53,634 nt of DNA from Syntrophales bacterium (lineage in GTDB: Bacteria; Desulfobacterota; Syntrophia; Syntrophales; UBA5619). Positions 26,631 through 35,213 of the stretch are shown in pieces; positions within the stretch are counted from its first letter, which is position 1; each line of letters opens with the position of its first letter. The translations under genes were made by a program, and so were the position numbers. The stretch spans positions 1 through 53,634 of the forward strand of contig JAURXV010000121.1 in assembly GCA_030654195.1 (NCBI GenBank), given 5' to 3'. The notes under the pieces are model-generated. The model was given only the letters and a program-made list of their open reading frames with translations. It was not told the DNA's origin and did not search any database.

Positions 26631-28208
26631 GTGAAACGATCACCGATCACCGTTCCGTCGGAGCCCCTGACGTTTCCGCTCCGGCAGGCCGCCCGACAAT
26701 TCCCGGATAAGGTCGCGGTCATCTCGCCCGAGGCGGATGGGAAAGAGACAACCTATCGCCAACTGGAAGAGCAATCCTCGATCCTTGCGGCCTCCCTGGT
26801 CGATTTGGGGGTGGCGCCGGGGGACCGGGTGGCCCTGTGGATGAAAAACGGCGTGGAATACATCCTCTCCTTTTACGGGATCTTGAAGGCCGGGGCCGTC
26901 GTGGTGCCGATCAGCACCCATTACGGCCACCGGGAGGTGTCGCACCAATTGACCATGACTGAGGCCAGGGGCCTGCTGGCGCAAGAGGGGCTGATCGGCT
27001 CTCTGGGGGATGGCGCTTCCGCATTGAAGACGCTCCGCTTCGTGGTCTCCGAAGGCGGGGGGGATCTGCCGCCGGGGGCCGTTTCGTTTTCCTCCCTGAT
27101 GCGTGGATCAACCCGCCTGGACCGTTCGATCGGGATCGATCCGGAACAAACCCTGGCCGTGCTCCCGTCTTCCAGCGGGACGACCGGTTTGCCGAAGGGG
27201 GTGATGCTGACCCATGCCAATCTCTTGAGCAATCTGTATCAGATCATCCAGGCCCACGAGGTTTCGGACGGCGACCTGTTCATCAATCAGCTCCCTTTTT
27301 TTCATATTTACGGCATGACGGTCCTCATGGGCGCCGCGATCATGGCCGGGGCCACGCAGGTTGTCGCGAGCCGGTTCCGTCCACTGGAGGATTTCCTGCA
27401 CCTCTTTGAAACCTTTCGCCCCACCCTCTTTTTCACGGTTCCGCTGATCATTCAGGAGTTCTGCCACCACCCCAGGGTCCCGAACATGGACTGGCGCCGG
27501 CTCCGCTATATCAATACCGGCGGGGCGCCCCTCGCCCCCGATCTCCAGGAGCGGCTCACCCGGATCACCGGCGTGCCGGTGATGCAGGGCTACGGTTTGA
27601 CCGAATCCTCCCCCACGACCCACGTGAACCCGATCGGTAGGATTAAGGTTGGTACCATCGGTCTGCCGCTGGCCAATACGGAGGACAAAATCGTCGATCC
27701 CCTTACCGGCGAGGAAGTGCCGTCGCCCGAGGTCGGGGAGCTCTGGATCCGCGGGCCGCAAGTGATGAAAGGGTATTACCGCGATCCGGAAGCGACGGCC
27801 CGGACACTGGTCGGCGGCTGGCTGCGCACCGGGGACCTGGCGATGAAGGACGACGAAGGGTACGTCACAATCGTCGACCGGTTGAAGGAGCTGATCAAGA
27901 CCAAGGGGTATCAGGTGGCGCCGGCAGAGATCGAGCACATCCTGGTCGGACATCCGGATATCCAGGATGCCGCCGTTATCGGCGAACCCCATCCCGACTT
28001 CGGCGAAGTGCCTGTCGCCTATGTGGTGCCGCGCCCCTGGGCCGTAATCTCCCCCGAAGCTATCATCGAGTATGCCGCTGACGGCATGGCAAAATACAAG
28101 CGGTTGGCCCGGGTGGTGATTGTCGATGCGATCCCCCGCAGCCCTTCGGGAAAGATCCTGCGCCGCGTCCTCAAAGAGACCCTCTCGCCGGGATCCTCCT
28201 CGGGATAG
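26631..28208 (+). CDS. Acyl-CoA ligase (AMP-forming)
   Basis: A 525-residue ANL-superfamily enzyme that activates a carboxylic acid to its CoA thioester via an acyl-AMP. The core motifs are all present: SSSGTTGLPKGVMLTHANL (P-loop), GYGLTESSPTTH, LRTGDLAMKDDEGYVTIVDR with the Asp and the Arg of the hinge, and PRSPSGKILRR with the catalytic Lys. It starts with GTG at 26631 (site AAGGGGAA) 15 bases after the dehydrogenase stop. It is the last gene of the run that begins with the TAXI protein. It could activate the imported acid or a cleavage product such as acetoacetate; substrate not determined. Confidence 0.9.
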   Translation: MKRSPITVPSEPLTFPLRQAARQFPDKVAVISPEADGKETTYRQLEEQSSILAASLVDLGVAPGDRVALWMKNGVEYILSFYGILKAGAVVVPISTHYGHREVSHQLTMTEARGLLAQEGLIGSLGDGASALKTLRFVVSEGGGDLPPGAVSFSSLMRGSTRLDRSIGIDPEQTLAVLPSSSGTTGLPKGVMLTHANLLSNLYQIIQAHEVSDGDLFINQLPFFHIYGMTVLMGAAIMAGATQVVASRFRPLEDFLHLFETFRPTLFFTVPLIIQEFCHHPRVPNMDWRRLRYINTGGAPLAPDLQERLTRITGVPVMQGYGLTESSPTTHVNPIGRIKVGTIGLPLANTEDKIVDPLTGEEVPSPEVGELWIRGPQVMKGYYRDPEATARTLVGGWLRTGDLAMKDDEGYVTIVDRLKELIKTKGYQVAPAEIEHILVGHPDIQDAAVIGEPHPDFGEVPVAYVVPRPWAVISPEAIIEYAADGMAKYKRLARVVIVDAIPRSPSGKILRRVLKETLSPGSSSG

Positions 28209-28315
28209 CGTTGATTTCACCTGAGTCAGCATTCCAGCGGCCTTACCCGCTTTGCCACGCAAGTCGGTGTGAGCGTGAATCCAAGAAATTTCCCCTCCGG
28301 AATGTTTAAAAAGTA

Positions 28316-28343
28316 TTGACATACAACAAATACGTTGTACAAT
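28316..28343 (+). promoter_or_regulatory. Strong sigma-70 promoter overlapped by an inverted repeat
   Basis: TTGACA (28316-28321) and TACAAT (28338-28343) are 16 bases apart. The spacer holds an ACAAC-AAATAC-GTTGT inverted repeat (28323-28338), so a repressor could bind directly over the promoter. It lies 35 bases before the ATG of the truncated ATPase gene. Confidence 0.65.
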
Positions 28344-28377
28344 GCTTTCGTCGTACACCATAATATTGGAGGACACC

Positions 28378-28666
28378 ATGGTCAAGAACATCGTGGGCAC
28401 ACCGGCAAGGGGGGCCGATTTCTTTGATCGGGAAGAACTCGTCGGTCTCCTGTGGAAGAGATTGGAAACAGGAAATATTCTGCTTGCGGCCCCCAGACGA
28501 TTCGGAAAAACAAGCGTGATGTACCGCCTTTTGGATAGGCCCGAACCGGGATGGAAGCCGATCCATGTGGATGCCGAATCGATCCGTGAACCGGACGGAA
28601 GAAGGGGGATACACCTTTGCCTCCAAGGTTCTCTGCGACTGGTGGCGGCGGTATTACGCATTCTGA
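28378..28666 (+). pseudogene. AAA ATPase gene with large internal deletion
   Basis: It starts at 28378 after GGAGGACACC and encodes the N-terminus of an archaeal-type AAA ATPase: GTPARGADFFDREELVGLLW and the Walker A RRFGKTSVMYRLLDR. About 75 codons in, near a GAAGAAGGGGG run (28600-28609), the protein stops resembling the family. In the next frame the sequence YTFASKVLCDWWRRYYAF then TGA (28664-28666) looks like the C-terminal end of the same type of protein. The parsimonious reading is an internal deletion of a few hundred codons joining the two ends out of frame. In the annotated frame translation would run into the next gene, to 28737. The promoter is intact and probably now serves the downstream ATPase. 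Confidence 0.65.
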
Positions 28667-28679
28667 AGGAGAGTCAGTC

Positions 28680-31031
28680 ATGGGAGTCATACGGCTTTTT
28701 AAGTACAACCCCGGTCAGGGCGCTCCCGGGGAGATAGAGGCCACGTTCGTGGCCAGGGAGAGGGTCCTCAAAGGCATCATGCAGGATCTGAGGGAACGGT
28801 CCCGTTCGGCTTCAAACCAGCACTACCTCATCATCGGGCCACGGGGCATCGGCAAAACAAATCTGCTCCTGATGATCAAGCAGCAGGTCTTGAAAGAAGA
28901 GGCCCTTGCAAGCGCCTATCTACCCGTCCAGACCGCCGAAGAGGAATACTCCATCACCGGCCTGCGGGACCTGTTGACCAGGGTCCTGGAGTTGATTTTG
29001 CAGGCTAACCCGGAAGATCCCATGAAGGAGGCCCTGCAATCGATCAACGACACGGCCGTCGACGAAAAAGCCGCCGAAGCGGCCGTTTCCGCACTCAGGG
29101 AGTTTTCGCAGAAGACCGGTAAAAAAATCCTGCTTCTCATGGACAACCTCGACCTCGTCCTGGGTGATCAATTCACCGACGAAGCCCAGGTCGGACGGTT
29201 GCGCGATCTTCTGATGAATGAATCGTTCCTGGTGCTTGTGGGAGCAGCCCCTACCTACTTCAGGGAGGTGAGCGGCTACGACCGGCCCCTGTACAATTTC
29301 TTCAAGACGGTGCACCTGGAGGAGTTGAGCATCGAAGAAACGACGGACCTTCTGAAGAAGCGGGCGGAATGGGACGGAAACAGGGAGTTCCTCGGCAGCC
29401 TGGCCGGCATCAAGCCGAGACTCAAGGCCCTCCACCACCTGACCGGCGGGAACCCCAGGCTTGCCCTGATGCTCTACCAGTTGTACACGCAGAGCGCCTT
29501 GCCGGAGATCCGAACGGCCCTCCATATGCTCCTTGACGACCTCACCCCCTATTACAAGGCCCGGCTTGAAGGGCTGCCCGCCCAACAGCGCAAGGTGATG
29601 GATACCTTCGCACGGTTGGGCCGGCCTGCTACGCCCACGGAACTGGCCGTGGAGACGCGGCTGCCGGTCAACCAGATCAACAGCATCCTGAAGCGCCTTG
29701 GCGAGCACGGCTTCGTCGCCCTCGCCAAGCAGAAACGGCGAAAGACGACCTTGTACGTCGTCTCCGAACGGGTATTTCGGATCTGGCACCAGATGCGCTT
29801 CTCCACGGAATCCCGCCGGAGACTGGAGTTCCTGGTCGACTTCATCCGGATCTGGTACTCGTCCGACCAGTGGGTGCAGGAGACAGACCACCTGCTGGGC
29901 GAATACCGGCAGCACGCCCGGGAAAGGCACTTAGCCGAAGCGGGACGGTACCTGGAGCATCTGGACTACCTCATTCAGGGCGCGCCGAAACTAGAAATGG
30001 CATACGCTGTGGAGGATAAGGCGGTGCGGTCCTGCATAGAGTTCGAGGATTGCGAGAGCGCAAGAAAAATGCTGGAAGAGCGGATCCGGAGGTACACGGA
30101 GGAAGGGAACAAGGACCGTTTGGCCGAGTCCTGGTATCTCATGGCTTATGTCAACTCCGTGCTCGGAAGGGGTCAGGAGGAAATCGAGGCGCTTGAAAAG
30201 AGCGTTCAGTTCAAGCCGGACAAGCATGAAGCGCTTTACAACTGGGGCGTTACTCTGGGTGACCTTGCCGGGATGAAAGAAGGCGGGGAGCGGGAGGCAT
30301 TGCTCAGGGATGCCATGGAGAAGTATGCAAGGGCGCTGCAGTGCAAACCGGATAAACATGAGGCGCTTTACAACTGGGGCAATGCCCTGATCGCCCTTGC
30401 CAGATTGAAAGAAGGCGAGGAGCGGGAGGCAGTGCTCAGTGATGCCGTGGAGAAGTATGAGAGAGCACTGCGGATCAAGCCGGATAAGCATGAAGCGCTC
30501 AACAACTGGGGCAATGCCTTGGGTGACCTTGCCAGTATGAATGAAGGCAGGGAGCGGGAAGAACTGCAGGTCTCGGCATTGAGCAAAGTGGCGACCGCCT
30601 GCAATCTTGCAAGATCAGCCCGCGATGAGAGGGCCATTTCCTTCTATTCGGCCCACTACATCTACATTGCGTTGATGGCCTGTGCGGATGCACTACTCGC
30701 CGACAACAGAGGTCGGGCCCGCACCCTCTTCGGAGAGGCCCTGGAGAGGTACTTGGAGGCGGACCGCGACCGTGCCCGGAGGGAGATTGTGGCATTCTTC
30801 AAAAAACTGACAAAGGAAGAATCAGCCGAGCAGTGCCGCGGGTTTATGGCCATGATGAAGAAACGGGACATGAACGACGAACTGGCGTTGCTGGCCCCCT
30901 TTGACAGGGCCGTCGAATACTGGCAGAAGGGAAAGGACGAAGAGGTGCTCGACCGATTGAATCCCGAGGTCCGCAAGCTGGTGGAGCAGATCGTCCGGAA
31001 TCCTTCGGAAAAGGGACTGGTGGACAATTGA
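28680..31031 (+). CDS. STAND-type AAA ATPase with winged helix and TPR repeats
   Basis: A 783-residue cytoplasmic ATPase. The start is the ATG at 28680 (site GAAGGAGAG); longer upstream reading comes from the pseudogene. Walker A is IIGPRGIGKTNLLLMIKQQ (about residues 57-75) and Walker B is KILLLMDNLDLVLGDQF. A sensor-like stretch LEELSIEETTDLLKKRA follows, as in STAND or Orc/Cdc6-type NTPases. Then a winged helix (RPATPTELAVETRLPVNQIN). The C-terminal third has three TPR-like units of about 43 residues, each with KPDKHEAL-NW and GEREALL-type segments. Such proteins act as signal-dependent switches in regulation or defence; the ligand is unknown. Its closest link is the upstream truncated ATPase under one promoter. 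Confidence 0.75.
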   Translation: MGVIRLFKYNPGQGAPGEIEATFVARERVLKGIMQDLRERSRSASNQHYLIIGPRGIGKTNLLLMIKQQVLKEEALASAYLPVQTAEEEYSITGLRDLLTRVLELILQANPEDPMKEALQSINDTAVDEKAAEAAVSALREFSQKTGKKILLLMDNLDLVLGDQFTDEAQVGRLRDLLMNESFLVLVGAAPTYFREVSGYDRPLYNFFKTVHLEELSIEETTDLLKKRAEWDGNREFLGSLAGIKPRLKALHHLTGGNPRLALMLYQLYTQSALPEIRTALHMLLDDLTPYYKARLEGLPAQQRKVMDTFARLGRPATPTELAVETRLPVNQINSILKRLGEHGFVALAKQKRRKTTLYVVSERVFRIWHQMRFSTESRRRLEFLVDFIRIWYSSDQWVQETDHLLGEYRQHARERHLAEAGRYLEHLDYLIQGAPKLEMAYAVEDKAVRSCIEFEDCESARKMLEERIRRYTEEGNKDRLAESWYLMAYVNSVLGRGQEEIEALEKSVQFKPDKHEALYNWGVTLGDLAGMKEGGEREALLRDAMEKYARALQCKPDKHEALYNWGNALIALARLKEGEEREAVLSDAVEKYERALRIKPDKHEALNNWGNALGDLASMNEGREREELQVSALSKVATACNLARSARDERAISFYSAHYIYIALMACADALLADNRGRARTLFGEALERYLEADRDRARREIVAFFKKLTKEESAEQCRGFMAMMKKRDMNDELALLAPFDRAVEYWQKGKDEEVLDRLNPEVRKLVEQIVRNPSEKGLVDN

Positions 31032-31322
31032 TCCCTCTGCAAAAGCCGATGCCCCGCGCCACCCCTCGAAACGCTGCGGATGACGCTTGTCAAACCGCCT
31101 TTCCTGACGGCGCCGCCGATGCTCCCGATTATCCCCGGGAGGCCTGCGTATGAAACAACGCAATAGATCCACTCTCGAAGAGGCTGCTTGACCGCTTATT
31201 ATAATGTGTATCGAAGATCGGCGTTGCCTTGCTTGGAAATGAACCGCAACAATGCACCGCTGGGTGTACGGGACCGGCATCTCCCCCACACCCCTGTAAT
31301 CCGCGCCTTCATTCCTGTCTCG
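31032..31322. other. Intergenic stretch, no gene seen
   Basis: About 290 bases between two convergent genes. I see no convincing reading frame, terminator hairpin with a T-run, or repeat. Confidence 0.5.
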
Positions 31323-32393
31323 TCAGGCCTCGGGGAAGGGGATCGCCAGCTCCCGGCCGAGGGCGATGAAGTCCTTGACCACCTGCTCGGGAATCGGGAT
31401 GCCCTTCGCAAGGCGCTCGGCCTTCATATCGAACTCGATCTCGCCGGGAACGTAGATGCGCTTCACGCCCTCGGCCCTGGTCGAGGTCTTGATCTCCTGA
31501 AGCGCCTTGTCGATGGCTGCCGTGAACTCCGGCAGGTCCATGAAACTCTCGACATTCACGGCCGCGAAAACGCTTCCGACGTCGGTCGGGTCGATCATGT
31601 TGTCCGCCAGAAAGCCGGGAAAGTGGATCCCGTAATTCGAGCCGGTCAGCACGCCGCAGAGAAAGTCCACCGCCAGCATGATGCCGTAGCCCTTGTAGCC
31701 GCCGATGGGGGCGAGAAGCCCCTTCATGGCGGTGTGCGCGTCCGTGGTGGGGATGCCGCGCCCGTCAAAGGCCCAGCCGGGCTCAAGAGGTTTGTCCTGC
31801 TTGGCGTGGAGTACGATCCGGCCGCGGGCAACCACGGTCGTCGCCAGATCCAGGACCACCGGCAGTTCCCGGCCGGCGGGGATCGCGATCGCGAACGGGT
31901 TGGTGCCGAACATCGCCGTGCAGCCCCCCGTGGGGGCGACGGCGGCCGGGGCGTTGGTTGAGCTGAAGCCGATCATGCCGTGCGGTAGCGCCGCCATGGC
32001 CCAGTAGGCGGCCATCCCGTAGTGGTTCGAGTGGGTTACGGCCGTGAAGGCCACGCCGGTCTGCCGGGCCTTTTCGATCGCCATCCGCATCGCGCACGCC
32101 GCGCCCACCTGGCCGATGCTGTTGTTGCAGTCGATCAGTGCGGTGGATGCCTTCTCGCGTACGACGACCAGGTTGCTCTTCGCGCTCATGACCCCCTTCC
32201 GGATCCGCTCCACGTAGACGCAGAGCATCCGGGTGATCCCGTGGGTGTCCACCCCCCGGAGGTTGGCCTCGATCAGCGAGTCGGTGAGCAGCGCCGCGTC
32301 GTCCCGGCTTACCCCGATCTTCTGAAACACCTCTTGCGTCCATCCCCGCAACTTGTCCGCAGTGAACATGATCCCGCCGTCTACACCTGCCAT
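31323..32393 (-). CDS. Ldh-family (malate/L-lactate/ureidoglycolate-type) dehydrogenase
   Basis: A 356-residue NAD(P)-dependent dehydrogenase of the Ldh_2 family, whose members oxidise L-malate, L-sulfolactate, ureidoglycolate or similar 2-hydroxy acids. The start is taken at 32393 (MAGVDGGIMF), with AAAGGAG nine bases upstream. Landmarks: SLIEANLRGVDTHGITRM (active-site His region), HSNHYGMAAYWAMAAL, FGTNPFAIAIPA and PIGGYKGYGIMLAVDFLCGVL. It stands alone, opposite in direction to the neighbouring genes. A role in hydroxyacid metabolism would fit the surrounding catabolic genes, but the substrate is not resolved. Confidence 0.88.
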   Translation of the reverse strand: MAGVDGGIMFTADKLRGWTQEVFQKIGVSRDDAALLTDSLIEANLRGVDTHGITRMLCVYVERIRKGVMSAKSNLVVVREKASTALIDCNNSIGQVGAACAMRMAIEKARQTGVAFTAVTHSNHYGMAAYWAMAALPHGMIGFSSTNAPAAVAPTGGCTAMFGTNPFAIAIPAGRELPVVLDLATTVVARGRIVLHAKQDKPLEPGWAFDGRGIPTTDAHTAMKGLLAPIGGYKGYGIMLAVDFLCGVLTGSNYGIHFPGFLADNMIDPTDVGSVFAAVNVESFMDLPEFTAAIDKALQEIKTSTRAEGVKRIYVPGEIEFDMKAERLAKGIPIPEQVVKDFIALGRELAIPFPEA

Positions 32394-32943
32394 GCCTGTT
32401 TCTCCTTTCCCCGGAGCCATCCTGGACAACGACTCTCTTTTTATGGGGCCGACTATATGAAGGGGGATCTTGCGTGTCAAGCGAATTGAACGGCATTATA
32501 TGATTACACCGCGGCAGCTCGTACGTAAAAAGCAGAGTTATTGAAATTTTAAAAACTCATCCGGTTCATGCGGTCTTTCCTGATTTGGAAAGGTATGTAC
32601 CTACAGCGAATTGCCTCAAATAAAATGTTACCGAAGGAGTGACTAAAAAGGGATCATTGACTCATAATTCGATGTTACCGAACATCGACTTCCAAAAGGA
32701 GGGACAATTCGTGACTCCGGTCCCCGCCGACGCCGTTGCCGACGATGGCGATCTGGGTATCGCCGTGGTCAATGACAAACCGGTGGGCAATATTCTCCAG
32801 GAGGTGGATCCCCTTCTGGGTCGGATCCAGCCGTGAAGGCCAGTAAAGAAGGATCGCCGCCGGGTCGACCTTGATTAAAATGCTTGATTTCAACTCATAA
32901 TTGTTGATATTTTCCCTTGCTAAGAAATAGGAAGGTGGCCATC
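32394..32943. other. Intergenic region with a gene remnant and a small inverted repeat
   Basis: About 550 bases between divergent genes. It contains the glycogen synthase fragment listed separately, a TCGATGTT-ACCG-AACATCGA inverted repeat at 32669-32688, and an earlier direct copy of ATGTTACCGAA at 32625. Nothing else is recognisable. Confidence 0.5.
32675..32893 (-). pseudogene. Fragment of a glycogen/starch synthase (GT5)
   Basis: The minus-strand peptide KVDPAAILLYWPSRLDPTQK, then GIHLLENIAHRFV and DTQIAIVGNGVGGDRSHE, matches the start of the C-terminal Rossmann domain of GT5 glycogen synthases (the segment beginning after the hinge). Only about 60 codons remain. Neither the N-terminal KxGGL domain nor the donor-site end is nearby. 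It is a dead fragment, distinct from the intact glycosyltransferase at 160-1419. Confidence 0.6.
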
Positions 32944-33729
32944 ATGCATATTTGTGCACTCAACGGAAGTCTTAGAGGTTCCCGGGGAGCTACTCATAAG
33001 ATTCTTCAGAGTATGGGGATGGGTGTTACGGCGTCAGGGGGGATATGGGATGAGGTACACCTATCGGAGCATAAAATCGAAAGCTGCCGCGCCTGCAATC
33101 ACTGCCAGAATACAAAAACGTATAAATGCGTCTTCGATGGACGCGACGATGCGGCCAAGGTCTTCAAGCATATGGTGGATGCCGATCTGCTGGTTTATGC
33201 ATCGCCCGTCTATGTGTTTGGCATGTCAAGCCTTCTCAAGCGTTTTATAGAGCGCATTTACTCTCGGGCTCCTATCGAGGGGGCACTCTTAACGAAGTCC
33301 GGTCTGTTCTTTCACGCCACAGACCGTTCACTCACGGGCAAACCATTCATGTCCGTCGTGGTGTGCGACAACATGGAGAATCTCACGGTTCGCAATACAA
33401 AGGAGTACTTCCGTGTTTTTAGTCGTTTCATGGACGCCCCACACGTGGCGCACTTGGAGCGTCGGAGTGCTGCTGCATGGATGGCCGCCTTGGGCGGTAC
33501 CGACGAAAAGGCGCAGTTGCGGGCCGAGAAGGTCCTGACTGCCTACGTGCAAGCAGGCCAAGATTTGGTAATCAAGGGCAGCATCTCCAAGGGCACGAAA
33601 CGTGTTGCAGAACAGAAGTTCGTACAAGTCCCATTCCTCGTGCGCTTGGCCCGTCACATTCCTGTGTTTCGTCCAGCCCTCGATGCGGAGGTTCGCAAGC
33701 GTTCAGTCGTCATGATTGGGACCGAGTGA
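32944..33729 (+). CDS. Flavodoxin-fold NAD(P)H-dependent reductase
   Basis: A 261-residue protein of the NADPH-dependent FMN reductase / iron-sulfur flavoprotein type. The start at 32944 gives MHICALNGSLRGSRGATHKI, the flavin-phosphate loop. AGGAAGGTGGCC lies just upstream; an earlier in-frame start at 32917 is less likely. A CRACNHCQ motif (residues about 48-55), as in flavoproteins with a cysteine cluster, is followed by DADLLVYASPVYVFGMSSLLKRFIER, the second flavin-contact segment. It may bind FMN and perhaps an Fe-S cluster (the spacing is short of the classic four-Cys motif). Codon use is less GC-rich than its neighbours. Electron partner and substrate unknown. Confidence 0.75.
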   Translation: MHICALNGSLRGSRGATHKILQSMGMGVTASGGIWDEVHLSEHKIESCRACNHCQNTKTYKCVFDGRDDAAKVFKHMVDADLLVYASPVYVFGMSSLLKRFIERIYSRAPIEGALLTKSGLFFHATDRSLTGKPFMSVVVCDNMENLTVRNTKEYFRVFSRFMDAPHVAHLERRSAAAWMAALGGTDEKAQLRAEKVLTAYVQAGQDLVIKGSISKGTKRVAEQKFVQVPFLVRLARHIPVFRPALDAEVRKRSVVMIGTE

Positions 33730-33803
33730 CGGGAGCACAGAATCAAGTGAACTTAGGGCCTAACCCGGCCATCAACGCGGACGTTCCGCAGGTTCCGCGC
33801 CGG

Positions 33804-34073
33804 TTACAGCCAGATGGCGCCGGCGTCGGCGCTGCCGACCGTTTTCCGGTGCGGTTCAGCAGAAACTCGCGGACATCCGGCGGCCCAGATCCCCTCTTTC
33901 ACCCGCATGGCGAGCTCCCGGAGGGGCTGATGACCCGGATTGACATCCGTCCATGAATTTACCACGACGATTTGCGGCTTATCCAGATCTTTCCTCCGGT
34001 ACCCGACGGAATGCATCAATCCACGGTAGTAGGCTTCGGTAATGTCTTCAGGGAGCCCGCGATGAGGATTCAT
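33804..34073 (-). pseudogene. 5' fragment of an IlvD/Edd-family dehydratase
   Basis: On the minus strand the sequence begins MNPHRGLPEDITEAYYRGLM and continues LDKPQIVVVNSWTDVNPGHQ then PLRELAMRVKEGIWAAG. This is the N-terminus of dihydroxy-acid / sugar-acid dehydratases (normally about 550-600 residues). After residue about 66 the similarity stops and the reading continues into unrelated sequence. ATG at 34073 overlaps the stop of the upstream dehydrogenase as ATGA, so the two were once an operon. The rest of the gene, including the Fe-S cysteines, is gone. Confidence 0.7.
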
Positions 34074-34981
34074 TTCGCATCCCCCTTCTTCCGGAATTCC
34101 GTTTTGAGCAGCTTCTCGAAGAGACGGATCAATCCACCCTTGCTGAGATCACCGAATCCCTCCGCAATGGCCATCTGAAAGGTTACCGCCGTGGCGTTGA
34201 CCACCGGCAGCGGAATGCCTTTGTGCGCGGAAATTTCGGCGGCGCTGATCAGGTCCTTGTAGGCGCTTTTGACCGGATATCCTTCGTCGAACCGGTTTTC
34301 CAGCGTAAGCGGAATGAAGAAATCCGCCGCAAAACTGCGTCCCGTCCCGGTCGTTACGACCTGGGCTACCTTTTCCGGGTCCAGTCCCAGCTTGACGGCC
34401 ATCGGAAGCACCTCGGCCAATCCCGCGCAACTGATATTGAAAAGCAGTTGATTGATCAATTTGGTCAACTGCCCGCTGCCGATCCCCCCCATGTAGACAA
34501 TCTGGTTGCCGATCGCCTCCAGCGCGGGCCGCACGGTTTGAAAAAGGCTTTCGTCTCCGCCGAACATTACCGTGAGCTGGGCCTCTTTCGCCCGAGCCTC
34601 CATCCCGGAGACCGGCGCATCCGCGAAGAGGATTCCCTTTTTCAAAAGTCTGCGATTGATTTCCAGAGTTGGGATGTAGCCGATGGTGCTCAGATCGACT
34701 AGGACAAGGCCGGGCCGAGCCCCCTGCGCCACGCCGTTTTCTCCGAAAATCGCCTTTTCCACTACCTCTGTATCGGGGAGGCTCAGGAAAAGCCAGTCGA
34801 CCTGACCGGCCACGTCCGCCGGTGAGTCCGCCGCCGCGGCGCCCTGCCCGGTCAGAAACGGGATCGCCGCCGGATTGATGTCATATACCCGCACCGGAAA
34901 CCCGGCTTTCAGCATATTCAGCGCCATCCATTTTCCCATAGTCCCCAGGCCGATAAAACCCGTTTTTGCTATCATCCCCAT
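34070..34981 (-). CDS. 3-hydroxyisobutyrate dehydrogenase-family oxidoreductase
   Basis: A 303-residue NAD(P)-dependent beta-hydroxyacid dehydrogenase. Rossmann start GFIGLGTMGKWMALNMLKAG, then DLSTIGYIPTLEIN, the substrate-binding ADAPVSGMEARAKEAQLTVM, and the catalytic-Lys segment MGGIGSGQLTKLINQLLF. The C-terminal helical domain includes YPVKSAYKDLISAAEISAHK. Members act on 3-hydroxyisobutyrate, tartronate semialdehyde, 2-(hydroxymethyl)glutarate and similar acids. Its companion was an IlvD-type dehydratase (now truncated), so the pair may have worked on a hydroxylated acid. Position 34981 is the start of the longest form; an internal ATG two codons later (MIAKTGFIG) is also possible. Confidence 0.88.
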   Translation of the reverse strand: MGMIAKTGFIGLGTMGKWMALNMLKAGFPVRVYDINPAAIPFLTGQGAAAADSPADVAGQVDWLFLSLPDTEVVEKAIFGENGVAQGARPGLVLVDLSTIGYIPTLEINRRLLKKGILFADAPVSGMEARAKEAQLTVMFGGDESLFQTVRPALEAIGNQIVYMGGIGSGQLTKLINQLLFNISCAGLAEVLPMAVKLGLDPEKVAQVVTTGTGRSFAADFFIPLTLENRFDEGYPVKSAYKDLISAAEISAHKGIPLPVVNATAVTFQMAIAEGFGDLSKGGLIRLFEKLLKTEFRKKGDAK

Positions 34982-35079
34982 TTCCTCCGAAATTTCTCAT
35001 CGATCCGTTTCCAAACGACTTACGTCCGGAACCGGCTGGGCTCGTTCACAGAATTCATGAATCGAGACCGTTGCGCAAC

Positions 35080-35199
35080 TTGGAAATCGGATCCCGGAAG
35101 CGCGCATTGGAGATTTTTCGGGGCACCCTGCCCCCGCAGCGAAGTGAGGAGGAGCAGGGTCGAAAAATGTCCAGCGCGCGGAGGGATCACGATTTCCAA
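35080..35199. repeat. Long imperfect hairpin (possible mobile or structured element)
   Basis: The left arm has TTGGAAATCG, GATCCC, GCGCGC, TGGA, ATTTTTCG and ACCCTGC in order. The right arm repeats these as reverse complements, with a few mismatches, around a loop rich in CCCCCGCAGCGAAGTGAGGA. Shorter matches (TCGAGA/TCTCGA) extend it to about 35061-35208. No gene crosses it. No second copy was noticed in the window. Confidence 0.6.
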
Positions 35200-35213
35200 A
35201 GCTCTCGAATCCG

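Noticed and set aside
28316-28737. Toxin-antitoxin module at the operator-covered promoter
   Set aside because: The promoter layout resembles a TA operator, but neither following product resembles a known toxin or antitoxin; the first is a gutted ATPase.
32669-32688. TCGATGTT/AACATCGA inverted repeat as a promoter operator
   Set aside because: No good promoter lies nearby, and the repeat is partly within a gene remnant; likely chance.
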